Shown one piece after another: positions 34,867 to 43,653 of a stretch of 64,000 bases of DNA. The notes under the pieces are model-generated. The model had not been told where the DNA came from. It saw nothing but the letters and a program-made list of their open reading frames with translations, and did no database searches. Position numbers and translations under genes: made by a program. The stretch spans positions 206,317 through 270,316 of the forward strand of contig NZ_FOLC01000005.1 in assembly GCF_900112135.1 (NCBI RefSeq). Direction: 5' to 3'. The number at the start of each line of letters is the position of its first letter. The stretch's first letter is position 1. The DNA is from Collimonas sp. OK412. Its GTDB lineage: Bacteria; Pseudomonadota; Gammaproteobacteria; Burkholderiales; Burkholderiaceae_D.

Positions 34867-36105
34867 ATGACAAACACTTCTGCAACTTCAGCCCCGGAGA
34901 AACTGCTCCCGGGCTGGCTTCTTTTACTTGGCGCGCTGACCGCCATCGGTTCGCTGTCGATCGACATGTACCTGCCGAGCTTCCCGACCATCGCGCAGCA
35001 GTTCGGGGTCGGCAGCAACCTGGTGCAGCTGACCCTGGCCAGTTTCCTGGTCGGGCTGGCGGTCGGCCAGATGTTTTACGGGCCGCTGAGCGACCGTTTC
35101 GGCCGCAAGCCGCCGCTGTATGTCGGCATGACGCTGTACCTGCTGGGTTCGCTCGCCTGCATGGTGTCGCAAGACGTCATTGCACTGATCGTGTTCCGCT
35201 TCCTGCAAGGCTTGGGCGGCTGCGCCGGCATGGTGATCGCACGCGCCGTGATCCGCGACCGGCTCGGCACCACCGGCGCCGCCAGGGCGTTTTCGCTGAT
35301 GATGCTGGTGATGGGCCTGGCGCCTATCCTGGCGCCGCTGATCGGTGGCAGCGTGCTCAAGTTCTGGGGCTGGCGCGTGATTTTCGGCGGCCTGGCCGCC
35401 TTCGGCCTGTTTTGCCTGGTGGCGATCCACTACACCATGCAGGAAACGCTGGACCGCCGCCAGGCGGCGCCGCTGCACCTGGGCCGCACCCTGAAACAAT
35501 ACGGCCGGCTGCTGCTGGACCGCCAGTTTGTCGCCTACAGCCTGGTCGGCGGCCTGCTCCAGGGCGGCATGTTTGCCTACATTACCGGTTCCTCTTTTGT
35601 ACTGATCGAACTGCATGGCATCAAGCCTGAGCATTTCGGCTTCGTGTTCGGCGCCAATGCCTTCGGCCTGATCGCCGCCTCGCAGGTCAACGCCCGCCTG
35701 GTCGGCAAATATTCGCTCGACGCCATCCTCGGCCGCGCCCTGTGGCTGCCGGCCCTGCTGAGCCTGTCGATAGCATTGCTGGTGGCTTGCGGCTTCAACA
35801 GCCTGCCGCTGCTGCTGGTCGGTTTCTTCGGCTACCTGGCCTGCTACGGTTTCATCAGCCCGAACGCATCGGCGATCGCCTTGTCGCAGCAAGGCAAACA
35901 GGCCGGCACCGCGTCGGCGCTGATGGGCACCCTGCAGTTCACGCTCGGCATCACCTCCGGCATCAGCATGAGCTTGTGGCATGACGGCACGGCATTGCCG
36001 CTGATGGTGGTGATGGCTAGCTGTGGCGTCGGCGGCCTGCTGCTGCATCGTTTCGTGGCGCGGCCTGAACACCGCCGCCTGCTGCAGGCTGCGGCGCAGC
36101 CATGA
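34867..36105 (+). CDS. Bcr/CflA family multidrug efflux MFS transporter
   Basis: A 412-residue twelve-helix MFS protein. It shows the DHA1-type loop motif GPLSDRFGRKPPLYVG between helices 2 and 3, the motif SIDMYLPSFPTI in helix 1 typical of Bcr/CflA, and AGMVIARAVIRDR in helix 4. Such proteins export drugs (bicyclomycin, chloramphenicol) or sulfonamides, and some export L-cysteine. The actual substrate is unknown. It appears to be transcribed alone, 182 bases after the peptidase gene. Confidence 0.93.
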   Translation: MTNTSATSAPEKLLPGWLLLLGALTAIGSLSIDMYLPSFPTIAQQFGVGSNLVQLTLASFLVGLAVGQMFYGPLSDRFGRKPPLYVGMTLYLLGSLACMVSQDVIALIVFRFLQGLGGCAGMVIARAVIRDRLGTTGAARAFSLMMLVMGLAPILAPLIGGSVLKFWGWRVIFGGLAAFGLFCLVAIHYTMQETLDRRQAAPLHLGRTLKQYGRLLLDRQFVAYSLVGGLLQGGMFAYITGSSFVLIELHGIKPEHFGFVFGANAFGLIAASQVNARLVGKYSLDAILGRALWLPALLSLSIALLVACGFNSLPLLLVGFFGYLACYGFISPNASAIALSQQGKQAGTASALMGTLQFTLGITSGISMSLWHDGTALPLMVVMASCGVGGLLLHRFVARPEHRRLLQAAAQP

Positions 36106-36294
36106 GCGCGCGGACGGCGGGCGCATTTCCAGGAATTAATGGCTGTCTGACTGGGCGCCCATATGCGCATCTTGAGCGCCGGGCGCGCCGCTTATGCGTA
36201 AAATGCTGGATGTTGTTTAAATGCGCCTGAAACAAGTGGCAGAAACATCACTGAAACCCGGCGCCGTTCCCTCACCTTTTTACAGACCCACACC

Positions 36295-37185
36295 ATGCAA
36301 GCAGGAATGTTCTATGCGATCGCCTCCTACATCCTGTGGGGCTTGTTCCCGATTTACTTCAAGGCGCTGGAAGCCGAGATTCCGCCGGTCGACATCGTCA
36401 TGCACCGGATGCTGTGGTCGTTCCTGTTCCTGGCGATCGTGCTGACCGTGCGCAAGCAGTGGGCCTGGGTCGGCCCGGTGCTGCGCCAGCCGCGCGTCAT
36501 CGGCGGCTTCGCCGCCAGCGCGCTGCTGCTGACCGCCAACTGGACCACCTACATCTGGGCCGTCAACAACAACCACATCGTCGAAGCCAGCCTCGGCTAT
36601 TTCATCAACCCGATGGTCAGCGTGGCGCTCGGTTTCATCTTCCTGCGCGAACGGCCGCGCCTGCTGCAATGGCTGGCGATCGCCCTGGCCGCCGCCGCCG
36701 TGCTGTGGCTGACCTGGCAAGCCGGCCACCCGCCATGGATCGCGCTGACCCTGGCCGTGACGTTCGGCAGCTACGGCCTGCTGCGCAAGACCGCCAGCCT
36801 CGGCGCGCTGCCCGGCCTGGCGCTGGAGACGGCGCTGGCGCTGCCTCTGGCCCTGGCTTACCTGGCGTATACTACGGTGCAGGACCACAATACCTTCGCC
36901 AGCGCCTCGATATCGACCAGGTGGCTGCTGGTCGCCGCCGGCCCGATCACCTCGATTCCGCTGCTGATGTTCGCCGCCGGCGCCCGCCGCATCCCGCTGT
37001 CGCTGGTCGGCGTGCTGCAATACATCACGCCGTCGCTGCAGCTGCTGCTGGGCGTGTGGCTGTATAACGAGGAACTGGACGGCGCCAGGCTGACAGGGTT
37101 CATCGTCATCTGGGTGGCTTTGGCCCTGTATTCGGTCGAAGGCCTGTGGCGGACATTTGCAGCGCGCCCCGCCGCTTCGACTTAA
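36295..37185 (+). CDS. rarD: EamA family transporter, RarD type
   Basis: A 296-residue ten-helix drug/metabolite transporter. It begins MQAGMFYAIASYILWGLFPI and holds YFKALEAEIPPVDIVMHRMLWSF, the RarD signature, and LLLGVWLYNEELDGARLTGF near the end. RarD was named from a chloramphenicol-sensitivity phenotype; its physiological substrate is unknown. It lies between the Bcr/CflA gene and ettA, all plus strand but with gaps of 189 and 77 bases. Confidence 0.93.
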   Translation: MQAGMFYAIASYILWGLFPIYFKALEAEIPPVDIVMHRMLWSFLFLAIVLTVRKQWAWVGPVLRQPRVIGGFAASALLLTANWTTYIWAVNNNHIVEASLGYFINPMVSVALGFIFLRERPRLLQWLAIALAAAAVLWLTWQAGHPPWIALTLAVTFGSYGLLRKTASLGALPGLALETALALPLALAYLAYTTVQDHNTFASASISTRWLLVAAGPITSIPLLMFAAGARRIPLSLVGVLQYITPSLQLLLGVWLYNEELDGARLTGFIVIWVALALYSVEGLWRTFAARPAAST

Positions 37186-37262
37186 GCATCCACATCGGTT
37201 ATTCTTGGCAGTCCAGATAGCTCTTTACTGCTTGTCTATTCACTTAATCATCATTGCTCCCC

Positions 37263-38930
37263 ATGGCCCAATACGTCTACACAATGAACAAGGTCGGCAA
37301 GATCGTGCCGCCCAAACGTCAAATCCTGAAAGATATCTCGCTGTCGTTTTTCCCCGGCGCCAAGATCGGCGTGCTCGGCCTGAACGGTTCCGGCAAGTCG
37401 ACCCTGCTGAAAATCATGGCCGGCATCGACAAGGATATCCAGGGCGAAGCGGTGCCCATGCCGGGCTTGAACATCGGCTACCTGCCGCAGGAACCGCAGC
37501 TCGACCCGGAACAGACCGTACGCCAGGCCGTCGAAGGCGGGCTGGGCGAAGCGTTTGAAGCGCAAGCCAAGCTGGATGCGGTGTACGCTGCCTATGCCGA
37601 AGAAGGCGCCGATTTCGACGCGCTGGCGGCGGAACAGGCGCGGCTGGAAGATATCCTGGCCACCGCCGGCGACGGCAACCTCGACCTGCAGCTGGAAATG
37701 GCGGCCGACGCCTTGCGCCTGCCGCCCTGGGACGCCAAGATCGGCGTCCTGTCCGGCGGTGAAAAGCGCCGCGTGGCGCTGTGCCGCCTGCTGCTGTCGA
37801 AACCCGACATGCTGCTGCTGGACGAACCGACCAACCATCTGGACGCCGAATCGGTGGACTGGCTGGAGCAATTCCTGCAGCGCTTCCCCGGCACCGTGGT
37901 CGGCATCACCCATGACCGCTACTTCCTCGACAACGCCGCCGAATGGATCCTGGAGCTAGACCGCGGCCACGGCATCCCGTGGAAGGGCAATTACAGTTCG
38001 TGGCTGGAGCAAAAGGGCAACCGCCTGAAGCAGGAAGAAGCAACCGAATCGTCGCGCCAGAAAACCATCGCCAAGGAACTGGAATGGGTCCGGCAAAACC
38101 CGAAAGGCCGCCAGGCCAAGAGCAAGGCCCGCCTGGCGCGCTTCAATGAACTGAGCGAACACGAATACCAGAAGCGCAACGAGACCCAGGAAATCTTCAT
38201 CCCGGTAGCCGAGCGCCTGGGCAATGAAGTGATCGAATTCAAGAACGTGTCGAAATCGTTCGGCGACCGCATGCTGATCGACAACCTCAGCTTCCGCATC
38301 CCGGCCGGCGCCATCGTGGGTATCATCGGCCCCAACGGCGCCGGTAAATCAACCCTGTTCAAGATGATCACCGGCAAGGAACAGCCGGACAGCGGCGAAG
38401 TGGTGATTGGGACTACCGCCCGGGTATCGATCGTCGACCAGTCGCGCGATTCCCTATCGGACCAGAAGACCGTATTTGAAGACGTCTCGGGCGGCGCCGA
38501 CATCCTCACCGTCGGCCGTTTTGAAATGCCTTCGCGCGCTTACCTGGGTCGCTTCAACTTCAAGGGCGGCGACCAGCAAAAGATCGTCGGCAACCTGTCC
38601 GGCGGCGAACGCGGCCGGCTGCACCTGGCCAAGACCCTGCTGCAAGGCGGCAACGTGCTGCTGCTCGATGAACCGTCCAACGACCTCGACGTCGAAACCT
38701 TGCGCGCGCTGGAAGACGCCTTGCTGGAATTCGCCGGCAGCGTGATGGTGATCAGCCATGACCGCTGGTTCCTGGACCGCATCGCCACCCACATCCTGGC
38801 GTTTGAAGGCGAATCGCAGGTGTCGTTCTTCGACGGCAATTACCAGGAATATGAAGCCGACAAGCGCAAGCGCCTGGGCGAAGAAGGCGCCAAGCCTAAG
38901 CGGATCCGCTACAAGCCGGTGACGCGCTGA
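37263..38930 (+). CDS. ettA: Energy-dependent translational throttle protein EttA
   Basis: A 555-residue ABC-F protein, the same length as E. coli EttA. It binds the ribosomal E site and gates the first peptide bond according to the ATP/ADP ratio. It has two ABC domains: Walker A GLNGSGKST and signature LSGGEKRRVAL in the first, GPNGAGKST and LSGGERGRLHLAK in the second, with Walker B LLLLDEPTNHLD and LLLDEPSNDLD. Between them lies the charged linker (about residues 240-310). The ATG at 37263 (MAQYVYTMNKVG) is chosen over the in-frame TTG at 37254. Confidence 0.97.
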   Translation: MAQYVYTMNKVGKIVPPKRQILKDISLSFFPGAKIGVLGLNGSGKSTLLKIMAGIDKDIQGEAVPMPGLNIGYLPQEPQLDPEQTVRQAVEGGLGEAFEAQAKLDAVYAAYAEEGADFDALAAEQARLEDILATAGDGNLDLQLEMAADALRLPPWDAKIGVLSGGEKRRVALCRLLLSKPDMLLLDEPTNHLDAESVDWLEQFLQRFPGTVVGITHDRYFLDNAAEWILELDRGHGIPWKGNYSSWLEQKGNRLKQEEATESSRQKTIAKELEWVRQNPKGRQAKSKARLARFNELSEHEYQKRNETQEIFIPVAERLGNEVIEFKNVSKSFGDRMLIDNLSFRIPAGAIVGIIGPNGAGKSTLFKMITGKEQPDSGEVVIGTTARVSIVDQSRDSLSDQKTVFEDVSGGADILTVGRFEMPSRAYLGRFNFKGGDQQKIVGNLSGGERGRLHLAKTLLQGGNVLLLDEPSNDLDVETLRALEDALLEFAGSVMVISHDRWFLDRIATHILAFEGESQVSFFDGNYQEYEADKRKRLGEEGAKPKRIRYKPVTR

Positions 38931-38948
38931 TTGATTTGATGTGACGGA

Positions 38949-38977
38949 ACAGAAGGCGCGCTGCGCTTTCTGTTTTT
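38949..38977 (+). terminator. Rho-independent terminator after ettA
   Basis: An 11-bp stem (38949-38959 with 38963-38973, arms ACAGAAGGCGC and GCGCTTTCTGT, one G-T pair) with a 3-base loop is followed by TTTT. It lies 18 bases after the ettA stop. Confidence 0.87.
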
Positions 38978-38991
38978 CTGACGTGGATGGC

Positions 38992-39210
38992 TTAAGCCAT
39001 TTCCTCGACCATTTTTTTGATCTTTACCGCTTTTTCAAAATGGTCCAGCTGATGTGTCATGATCCACCATTCGGCAGCTTCCATGAGTAACGCTGGATTA
39101 TCATTCTTGTTCGCGAAGAATGCATAAAACGACAATCCTACATCCAAGCCCTTGTCATTGATTTTCTTGTTGCATATATCAATTATTTTCTCTTTTAAGC
39201 TTGCCCTCAT
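38992..39210 (-). CDS. Hypothetical 72-residue protein
   Basis: I do not recognise this protein. It reads MRASLKEKIIDICNKKINDK and continues with GLSFYAFFANKNDNPALLME, then a helical Trp-Trp segment and a Lys-rich C-terminus. It is more AT-rich and Lys/Asn-rich than its neighbours, a sign of different origin. AAGGAAAT stands before the ATG at 39208-39210, a good ribosome site; the in-frame TTG at 39231 is not used. It lies 27 bases downstream of the DUF4337 gene on the same strand. No membrane helix or signal peptide was seen, and no function is proposed. Confidence 0.65.
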   Translation of the reverse strand: MRASLKEKIIDICNKKINDKGLDVGLSFYAFFANKNDNPALLMEAAEWWIMTHQLDHFEKAVKIKKMVEEMA

Positions 39211-39237
39211 CGGATTTCCTTCTTTACCCAACCGCAG

Positions 39238-39816
39238 TTAAATATGCAGCCAGGCCAGCGTGCCCAGCACCACGCTGAGCGCTCCGGCGCCGTACGCCAT
39301 CTTTTTCAGCCACTCCTTGCGCGTCAGCAAAGTAATCGCCGCCAGTGAAATCGCAATCTGGATCGCCGTCATCGCCTGCGCCCAGCGGTGATGCTGGTGC
39401 AGCGCCAGCTCCGATTTTTCATCCCACTCGCTGGCCTCGGCTTCGAGCGCTTCCGCCTTTTTCTGCACGACTTCTTTTTCGCTCTTGTAGCGCGCTGCTT
39501 CAGCGCTGTAGTGCGCGGCGTCGACGCCCGGAATATGGGTCGCCAGCTCAGCCAGGTTCTGGCGGCTGGACTTGGCCTGGTAGTAATTCCACTGGTTGGC
39601 CGCTTCGGTTTTCTTGATGGCGGCGTTGTTCTTGTTCATCGCCGCCGCACTCTCGGTGGAACCGGCCTGGTAGCTGAACAAGGCGCCGACGGTCGCCATG
39701 ATTGCCGTCATCACCGCGATCTTGCCGGCGAAATTGTCGCCGCTGCCGTGGGCGTGCTCGGTGACGTGCTCGATATGGTGTTCATGCGGACTGGGAACTT
39801 CGAATTCTTCGGACAT
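39238..39816 (-). CDS. DUF4337 family membrane protein
   Basis: A 192-residue protein starting MSEEFEVPSPHEHHIEHVTE, with a His-rich N-terminal tail. It has one membrane helix at about residues 32-52 (AGKIAVMTAIMATVGALFSY), a long helical region (about 60-140, rich in Ala, Glu and Lys), and two more helices at the C-terminus. This layout and the NKNNAAIKKTEAANQWNYYQ segment are those of DUF4337, a family of unknown function. The ATG at 39816 is preferred to the in-frame Met at 39861. It is probably in one unit with the small gene downstream. Confidence 0.85.
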   Translation of the reverse strand: MSEEFEVPSPHEHHIEHVTEHAHGSGDNFAGKIAVMTAIMATVGALFSYQAGSTESAAAMNKNNAAIKKTEAANQWNYYQAKSSRQNLAELATHIPGVDAAHYSAEAARYKSEKEVVQKKAEALEAEASEWDEKSELALHQHHRWAQAMTAIQIAISLAAITLLTRKEWLKKMAYGAGALSVVLGTLAWLHI

Positions 39817-39882
39817 GGCTGTGGTCTCGGCAAACAGGTTAAACGGCAATTGTAAATGCAATGATCGTGGCCGGAGCCGAAA

Positions 39883-42042
39883 TCAGCGGACCACCATCGA
39901 TATGGCGCCCAGGCCGAGGCCCCGCATGTCCTTGTTTTCCATCACCTGCAACGGCGAAACCGTTTCCGCCACGGTGAACAAGAGCAGCAGCCTGCCATGG
40001 TTTTTCTCAAGCAGCCCCGCCGGAATCCGCAGGCTTTGCTTGCCGCGGTTGATTTTTGTAGTGTAATGCAGCTCGCCCAGGGCCTGGCCGTTGGCGGAAA
40101 CCTGGATGGTCTGCTGCGGGTGCTTGGCCATGACGTAGGCTTGGCCGAGCACTTCCAGCGTCAGGTCGGCGGCAATCGCTTGCCCTGGCACGCCAGGTAC
40201 GTTCAGCCACACCGCTGCCGCATTGCTGTTGGTCCAGGTGCCCCAGGTTTCCGCTGCCGACCAGCCGCCGGTGAGATAGGAGCCGGCATTGCCGCCAGTA
40301 CGGAAATCGATGGCCGTACCGAGCGTGTAGTCAGCCGGCGGCGCTGGCGCCGCCGCGGCTTGGGCCGGATTCGAACGCTGGCACTCGCTGCAGTGTTTCC
40401 AGCCTGGCGCCAGTATCCGGTAGCCGTCAAGTTCGGCAACCAGGTCATTCGGGCCGGCGGTGATTTTCGCCTGCTCCCAGAGCGAGAGAGAAAGCGCATC
40501 GCCGAGGAACACATACAAGGTTTGCGGATCGTAGCGGCCGGTAAATACGGCCTCGGTAGCCTTGCGCTGCTCTGTCACCAGCCGGCTCTGGTCGATCCGG
40601 GCGAAATAGCCGTGGTTGATGGTCAGGCGCTGCTCCGAAGCAAACAGGGCGATCGGGAAATAGTCGGGCGAATACACTGCCGGCATGGTGATTGCAATCC
40701 GCCGGTAGCCTGGCGGGAGCTGTTTCCAGAAAGCGGACTGCAGAGGCGAAGTCCATCGGTATTCGCGCATGCTTTTGCGGATATTCAGCGCGGCGTCATT
40801 GCTGTCGGCCAGCTGCAGCACCAGCAGCGCGCCCAGCAGATATGGCAGCCAGCGCTTGTCGAGCAGCTTGAAGGCAGCGTAAAACACGCCAACGTAGATC
40901 AGGTAAAACACCGGCCAGAACATGCGGCCCGACGCCCTGAATATGCCCAGGATCTTTTGCAGGAAAGCCGGCAGCGGGTATACCAGCACATCATGGTTGG
41001 CCCAGCCGATATAAGAACTCAGCGCCTGCAAGGTCAACCCCGAGGCGACGATGAGCAACGGCAGCAATGTCGCCCAGCGCCAGGCCGGCGCCGGACGCTG
41101 GGCGGCATTGCTGCGCACCGACCGCGACACCGATAAAACGACCACAACGGCCAGCAAGGCCAGCATCCCCACTCCCAGGAAACTGAAGCCGTCGAACTCG
41201 CCGCCGCCGCGAGGCTGGTCCGGCAACACTGTCGACCACCAGGCGATGGGGTCGATCAGTCCCAGCAGGCTCATGCGGTAATAACTCAAGCCGACCGGCT
41301 GGCTCAGGCCATCGCGCAGCATGAAGTAGCCGGTGCTCCACATGAGCAATCCCAGGCAAACGGCGGTCGACAGGGCAAGGCCTGCCAGCGCCCACGGCGA
41401 AACCTGCTTTTTCAGCCAGCGCTGCAGGAGGTCGGCGATCCAGATCGCCAGCACCATGGCCAGCAGGTAGGCGTGCGCCAGCGATGCCGCGCCGAGCAAG
41501 AGCAGCCAGCCGCGCCAGCGAAATCTTGCGCCGAAATACAGGTACAGGCCGGCCAGGATAAGCCAGTGCGCCGACAAGGATTCCGCTTCAAGGTAAATGC
41601 GCCACCATAACGGCGGTGCGATGACGAAAAACGCGGTCGCCAGAAACAGCGTCAGGCGTTCGGCGGAAAACAGGGACAGCAGCTTGTAGGCAAAAACCGC
41701 TTGCAGCACGACGGTCAGGGCAAGCCAGATGCCGATATATTGGAACGGTTGCGGCAGGAGCGCCGCGAAGGGCTTGAAAAAGAATGCGAACAACGGCGTC
41801 GAATCCGTAAACACGATCGAACTGCCGAGCAGTTCGCCGTAGGCCAGGTTGGCGCCAAGGGGAAATTGCAGCATCGGCGTATTCCGGAAGAAATTCCAGC
41901 CGAGGAAATGCTGGCCGAAATCGCCGCGCATCAGCCACTCGGTGGAAGTCGGCCAGACGATGGCGCCGCCGGTATAGAACACAAAAGCGGCAAGGCCGAT
42001 CAGCGCCGCCAGCAGTACGGGAGGAAATTTTCTAGTCATCAT
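39883..42042 (-). CDS. Large polytopic protein, DUF6311-like, probable GtrC-type glycosyltransferase
   Basis: A 719-residue protein with about eleven membrane segments in residues 1-430 and a periplasmic C-terminal part with a beta-rich domain (GWSAAETWGTWTNSNAAAV to the end). The first loop contains RGDFGQHFLGWNFFRN, an acidic loop of the kind used by GT-C glycosyltransferases. It follows gtrB and gtrA with overlapping reading frames, the position of the serotype-specific Gtr enzyme. It probably moves a sugar from a polyprenyl carrier to a surface glycan in the periplasm. The DUF6311 match is from memory; substrate and acceptor are unknown. Confidence 0.78.
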   Translation of the reverse strand: MMTRKFPPVLLAALIGLAAFVFYTGGAIVWPTSTEWLMRGDFGQHFLGWNFFRNTPMLQFPLGANLAYGELLGSSIVFTDSTPLFAFFFKPFAALLPQPFQYIGIWLALTVVLQAVFAYKLLSLFSAERLTLFLATAFFVIAPPLWWRIYLEAESLSAHWLILAGLYLYFGARFRWRGWLLLLGAASLAHAYLLAMVLAIWIADLLQRWLKKQVSPWALAGLALSTAVCLGLLMWSTGYFMLRDGLSQPVGLSYYRMSLLGLIDPIAWWSTVLPDQPRGGGEFDGFSFLGVGMLALLAVVVVLSVSRSVRSNAAQRPAPAWRWATLLPLLIVASGLTLQALSSYIGWANHDVLVYPLPAFLQKILGIFRASGRMFWPVFYLIYVGVFYAAFKLLDKRWLPYLLGALLVLQLADSNDAALNIRKSMREYRWTSPLQSAFWKQLPPGYRRIAITMPAVYSPDYFPIALFASEQRLTINHGYFARIDQSRLVTEQRKATEAVFTGRYDPQTLYVFLGDALSLSLWEQAKITAGPNDLVAELDGYRILAPGWKHCSECQRSNPAQAAAAPAPPADYTLGTAIDFRTGGNAGSYLTGGWSAAETWGTWTNSNAAAVWLNVPGVPGQAIAADLTLEVLGQAYVMAKHPQQTIQVSANGQALGELHYTTKINRGKQSLRIPAGLLEKNHGRLLLLFTVAETVSPLQVMENKDMRGLGLGAISMVVR

Positions 42043-42457
42043 GTCGGGAACGATGGGAGACGTCCTTGTCGCGCGGACGTTTCGATCCGAAGGTCCAAAG
42101 CGTATTGGCGGAATAAGTCAGCACCAGCACGGCCGCTGAAGAGAATATCTGCGCCAGCAGGTAATTGAGCGTCAGCTGCACGGTCAGCAGGTGCATTAGG
42201 CCGGTATTCAGGGCGATGCCGGCGGCGGCGATCAGGCCGAAACGGCTGGCGGTTTGCAGGTGGCCGGCCTGGCTCTTGAAGGTGATCCAGTAATTCAGCC
42301 CGTAGTTGACGATCGCGCCGGCCAGGGCGCCCGCCGCCGAAGCCGGCACCGGTCCCGACAGGCCGCCCTGCACCAGCAGGATCAGGACGGCGTACTGGCA
42401 TGCCGTGCCCACGCCGCCGGCGGCGGCATAGATCAGGAACCGCCTGAAGCGATGCAT
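42032..42457 (-). CDS. gtrA: GtrA family flippase-like membrane protein
   Basis: A 141-residue protein with four membrane helices (RRFLIYAAAGGVGTACQYAVL; AAGALAGAIVNYGLNYWI; FGLIAAAGIALNTGLMHLLT; AQIFSSAAVLVLTYSANTLW), the GtrA/DPMS fold. GtrA is thought to help move undecaprenyl-phosphate-linked glucose across the inner membrane. The ATG at 42457 has AGGA at a usable distance; the Met at 42463 would sit directly on it. It lies 13 bases after gtrB and overlaps the start of the large polytopic gene by 11 bases. Confidence 0.9.
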   Translation of the reverse strand: MHRFRRFLIYAAAGGVGTACQYAVLILLVQGGLSGPVPASAAGALAGAIVNYGLNYWITFKSQAGHLQTASRFGLIAAAGIALNTGLMHLLTVQLTLNYLLAQIFSSAAVLVLTYSANTLWTFGSKRPRDKDVSHRSRHDD

Positions 42458-42470
42458 AACCATCCTGCTG

Positions 42471-43442
42471 CTAGTCTTCGGTTTTCTGGTAGCGGCGGCG
42501 AATCAGGTAAATCGGGCGGCCTTTTGATTCCAGGTAGGTCCTGCCCATATATTCACCGAGGACGCCGATGCCGATCAGCTGGATCCCGCCGAGGAACAGC
42601 ACCACCGTCAGGATGGATGCATAACCCGGCATGTCGATGCCGTGGATCAGCGTCTTGAAAATGATCACCAGGCCGTAGATAAAGGCGAACAGTGAAATCG
42701 CCGAACCAAAATAAGTCCACCAGCGCAAAGGCACGGTACTGAAACTGGTGATGCCTTCCAGCGCAAAATTCCACAGGCGCCAGCCGGAAAATTTCGACTC
42801 TCCGGCGCTGCGCGCTTCGCGCGCGTATTCCACCGTGACGGTCTTGAAGCCGACCCAGGCAAACAGCCCTTTCATGAAGCGCCGGTTTTCCGGCAGCTGC
42901 TTGAGCGCATCCAGCACTTGCCGGTCGACCAGGCGGAAATCCCCAACGTTCTCAGGCAGCTTGATGTCCGAGACCGCATTGTACAAACGGTAAAACATGC
43001 CGGCGGTCTTGCGCTTCATGTAGGAATCGCTATCGCGGTTGGCGCGTTTGGCCAGCACCACTTCGTAGCCGTTGCGCCATTGTTCGACCAGCAGCGGAAT
43101 CACTTCGGGCGGATCCTGCAGGTCGGCATCGATGGGAATCACGGCGTCGCCCAATGCTTCGTTCAAGCCTGCGGTCAGGGCCGCTTCCTTGCCGAAATTG
43201 CGCGACAGGTCGATCACCCGTACCCGGCTGTCGCGGTCGGCGATGGCGATCAGCTGCGCCAAGGTATCGTCGGCGCTGCCGTCGTTGATGCAGACGATCT
43301 CGTAATCGAGCGTGTCGAGGGCGGCCAGTATGGGGGTTATCCGCTGGAAGAAACAGGCAACGGCAGCGCTCTCGTTGTAAAAGGGGACCACCAGCGATAG
43401 CAGTGGCTTGTGTGGCGCTTGGTCTGGGGAGTTAACGTGCAT
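42471..43442 (-). CDS. gtrB: GtrB-like family 2 glycosyltransferase
   Basis: A 323-residue GT2 enzyme that transfers a sugar, usually glucose, from a nucleotide donor to undecaprenyl phosphate on the cytoplasmic side. The N-terminal GT-A domain has SLVVPFYNESAAVACFF, CINDGSADDTL and the DADLQDPPE metal motif; RNFGKEAALTAGL is typical of GtrB. Two C-terminal membrane helices start near residue 225 (FGSAISLFAFIYGLVIIF; ILTVVLFLGGIQLIGIGVLG). I use the ATG at 43442; an in-frame GTG at 43463 would add seven residues. It heads the gtrB-gtrA-gtrC set. Confidence 0.93.
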   Translation of the reverse strand: MHVNSPDQAPHKPLLSLVVPFYNESAAVACFFQRITPILAALDTLDYEIVCINDGSADDTLAQLIAIADRDSRVRVIDLSRNFGKEAALTAGLNEALGDAVIPIDADLQDPPEVIPLLVEQWRNGYEVVLAKRANRDSDSYMKRKTAGMFYRLYNAVSDIKLPENVGDFRLVDRQVLDALKQLPENRRFMKGLFAWVGFKTVTVEYAREARSAGESKFSGWRLWNFALEGITSFSTVPLRWWTYFGSAISLFAFIYGLVIIFKTLIHGIDMPGYASILTVVLFLGGIQLIGIGVLGEYMGRTYLESKGRPIYLIRRRYQKTED

Positions 43443-43555
43443 TGCCTGGTCTGGGATTATCACTTGTACGTCTGCTCATATTAGCATCATTCTGCCCGGA
43501 AACAGCGCAAAACCCTTGCTGCAAGCGCTGTTGCAGGCGAGCAGCGCGGTAAACG

Positions 43556-43597
43556 CAAAAGCCGGCCAAATCGTCAATCCGATTCAGCCGGCTTTTA
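43556..43597 (-). terminator. Terminator after the asparaginase gene
   Basis: Two 10-base arms, AAAAGCCGGC and GCCGGCTTTT, pair around a 20-base loop. The structure is symmetric, so it can stop transcription in both directions, and it lies 57 bases beyond the ansB stop. Confidence 0.7.
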
Positions 43598-43653
43598 CTT
43601 GCCTGGGCCTGCAGCCGGGACGGCCAGCGCCGCCTCGGCTTGCAACACGACAA

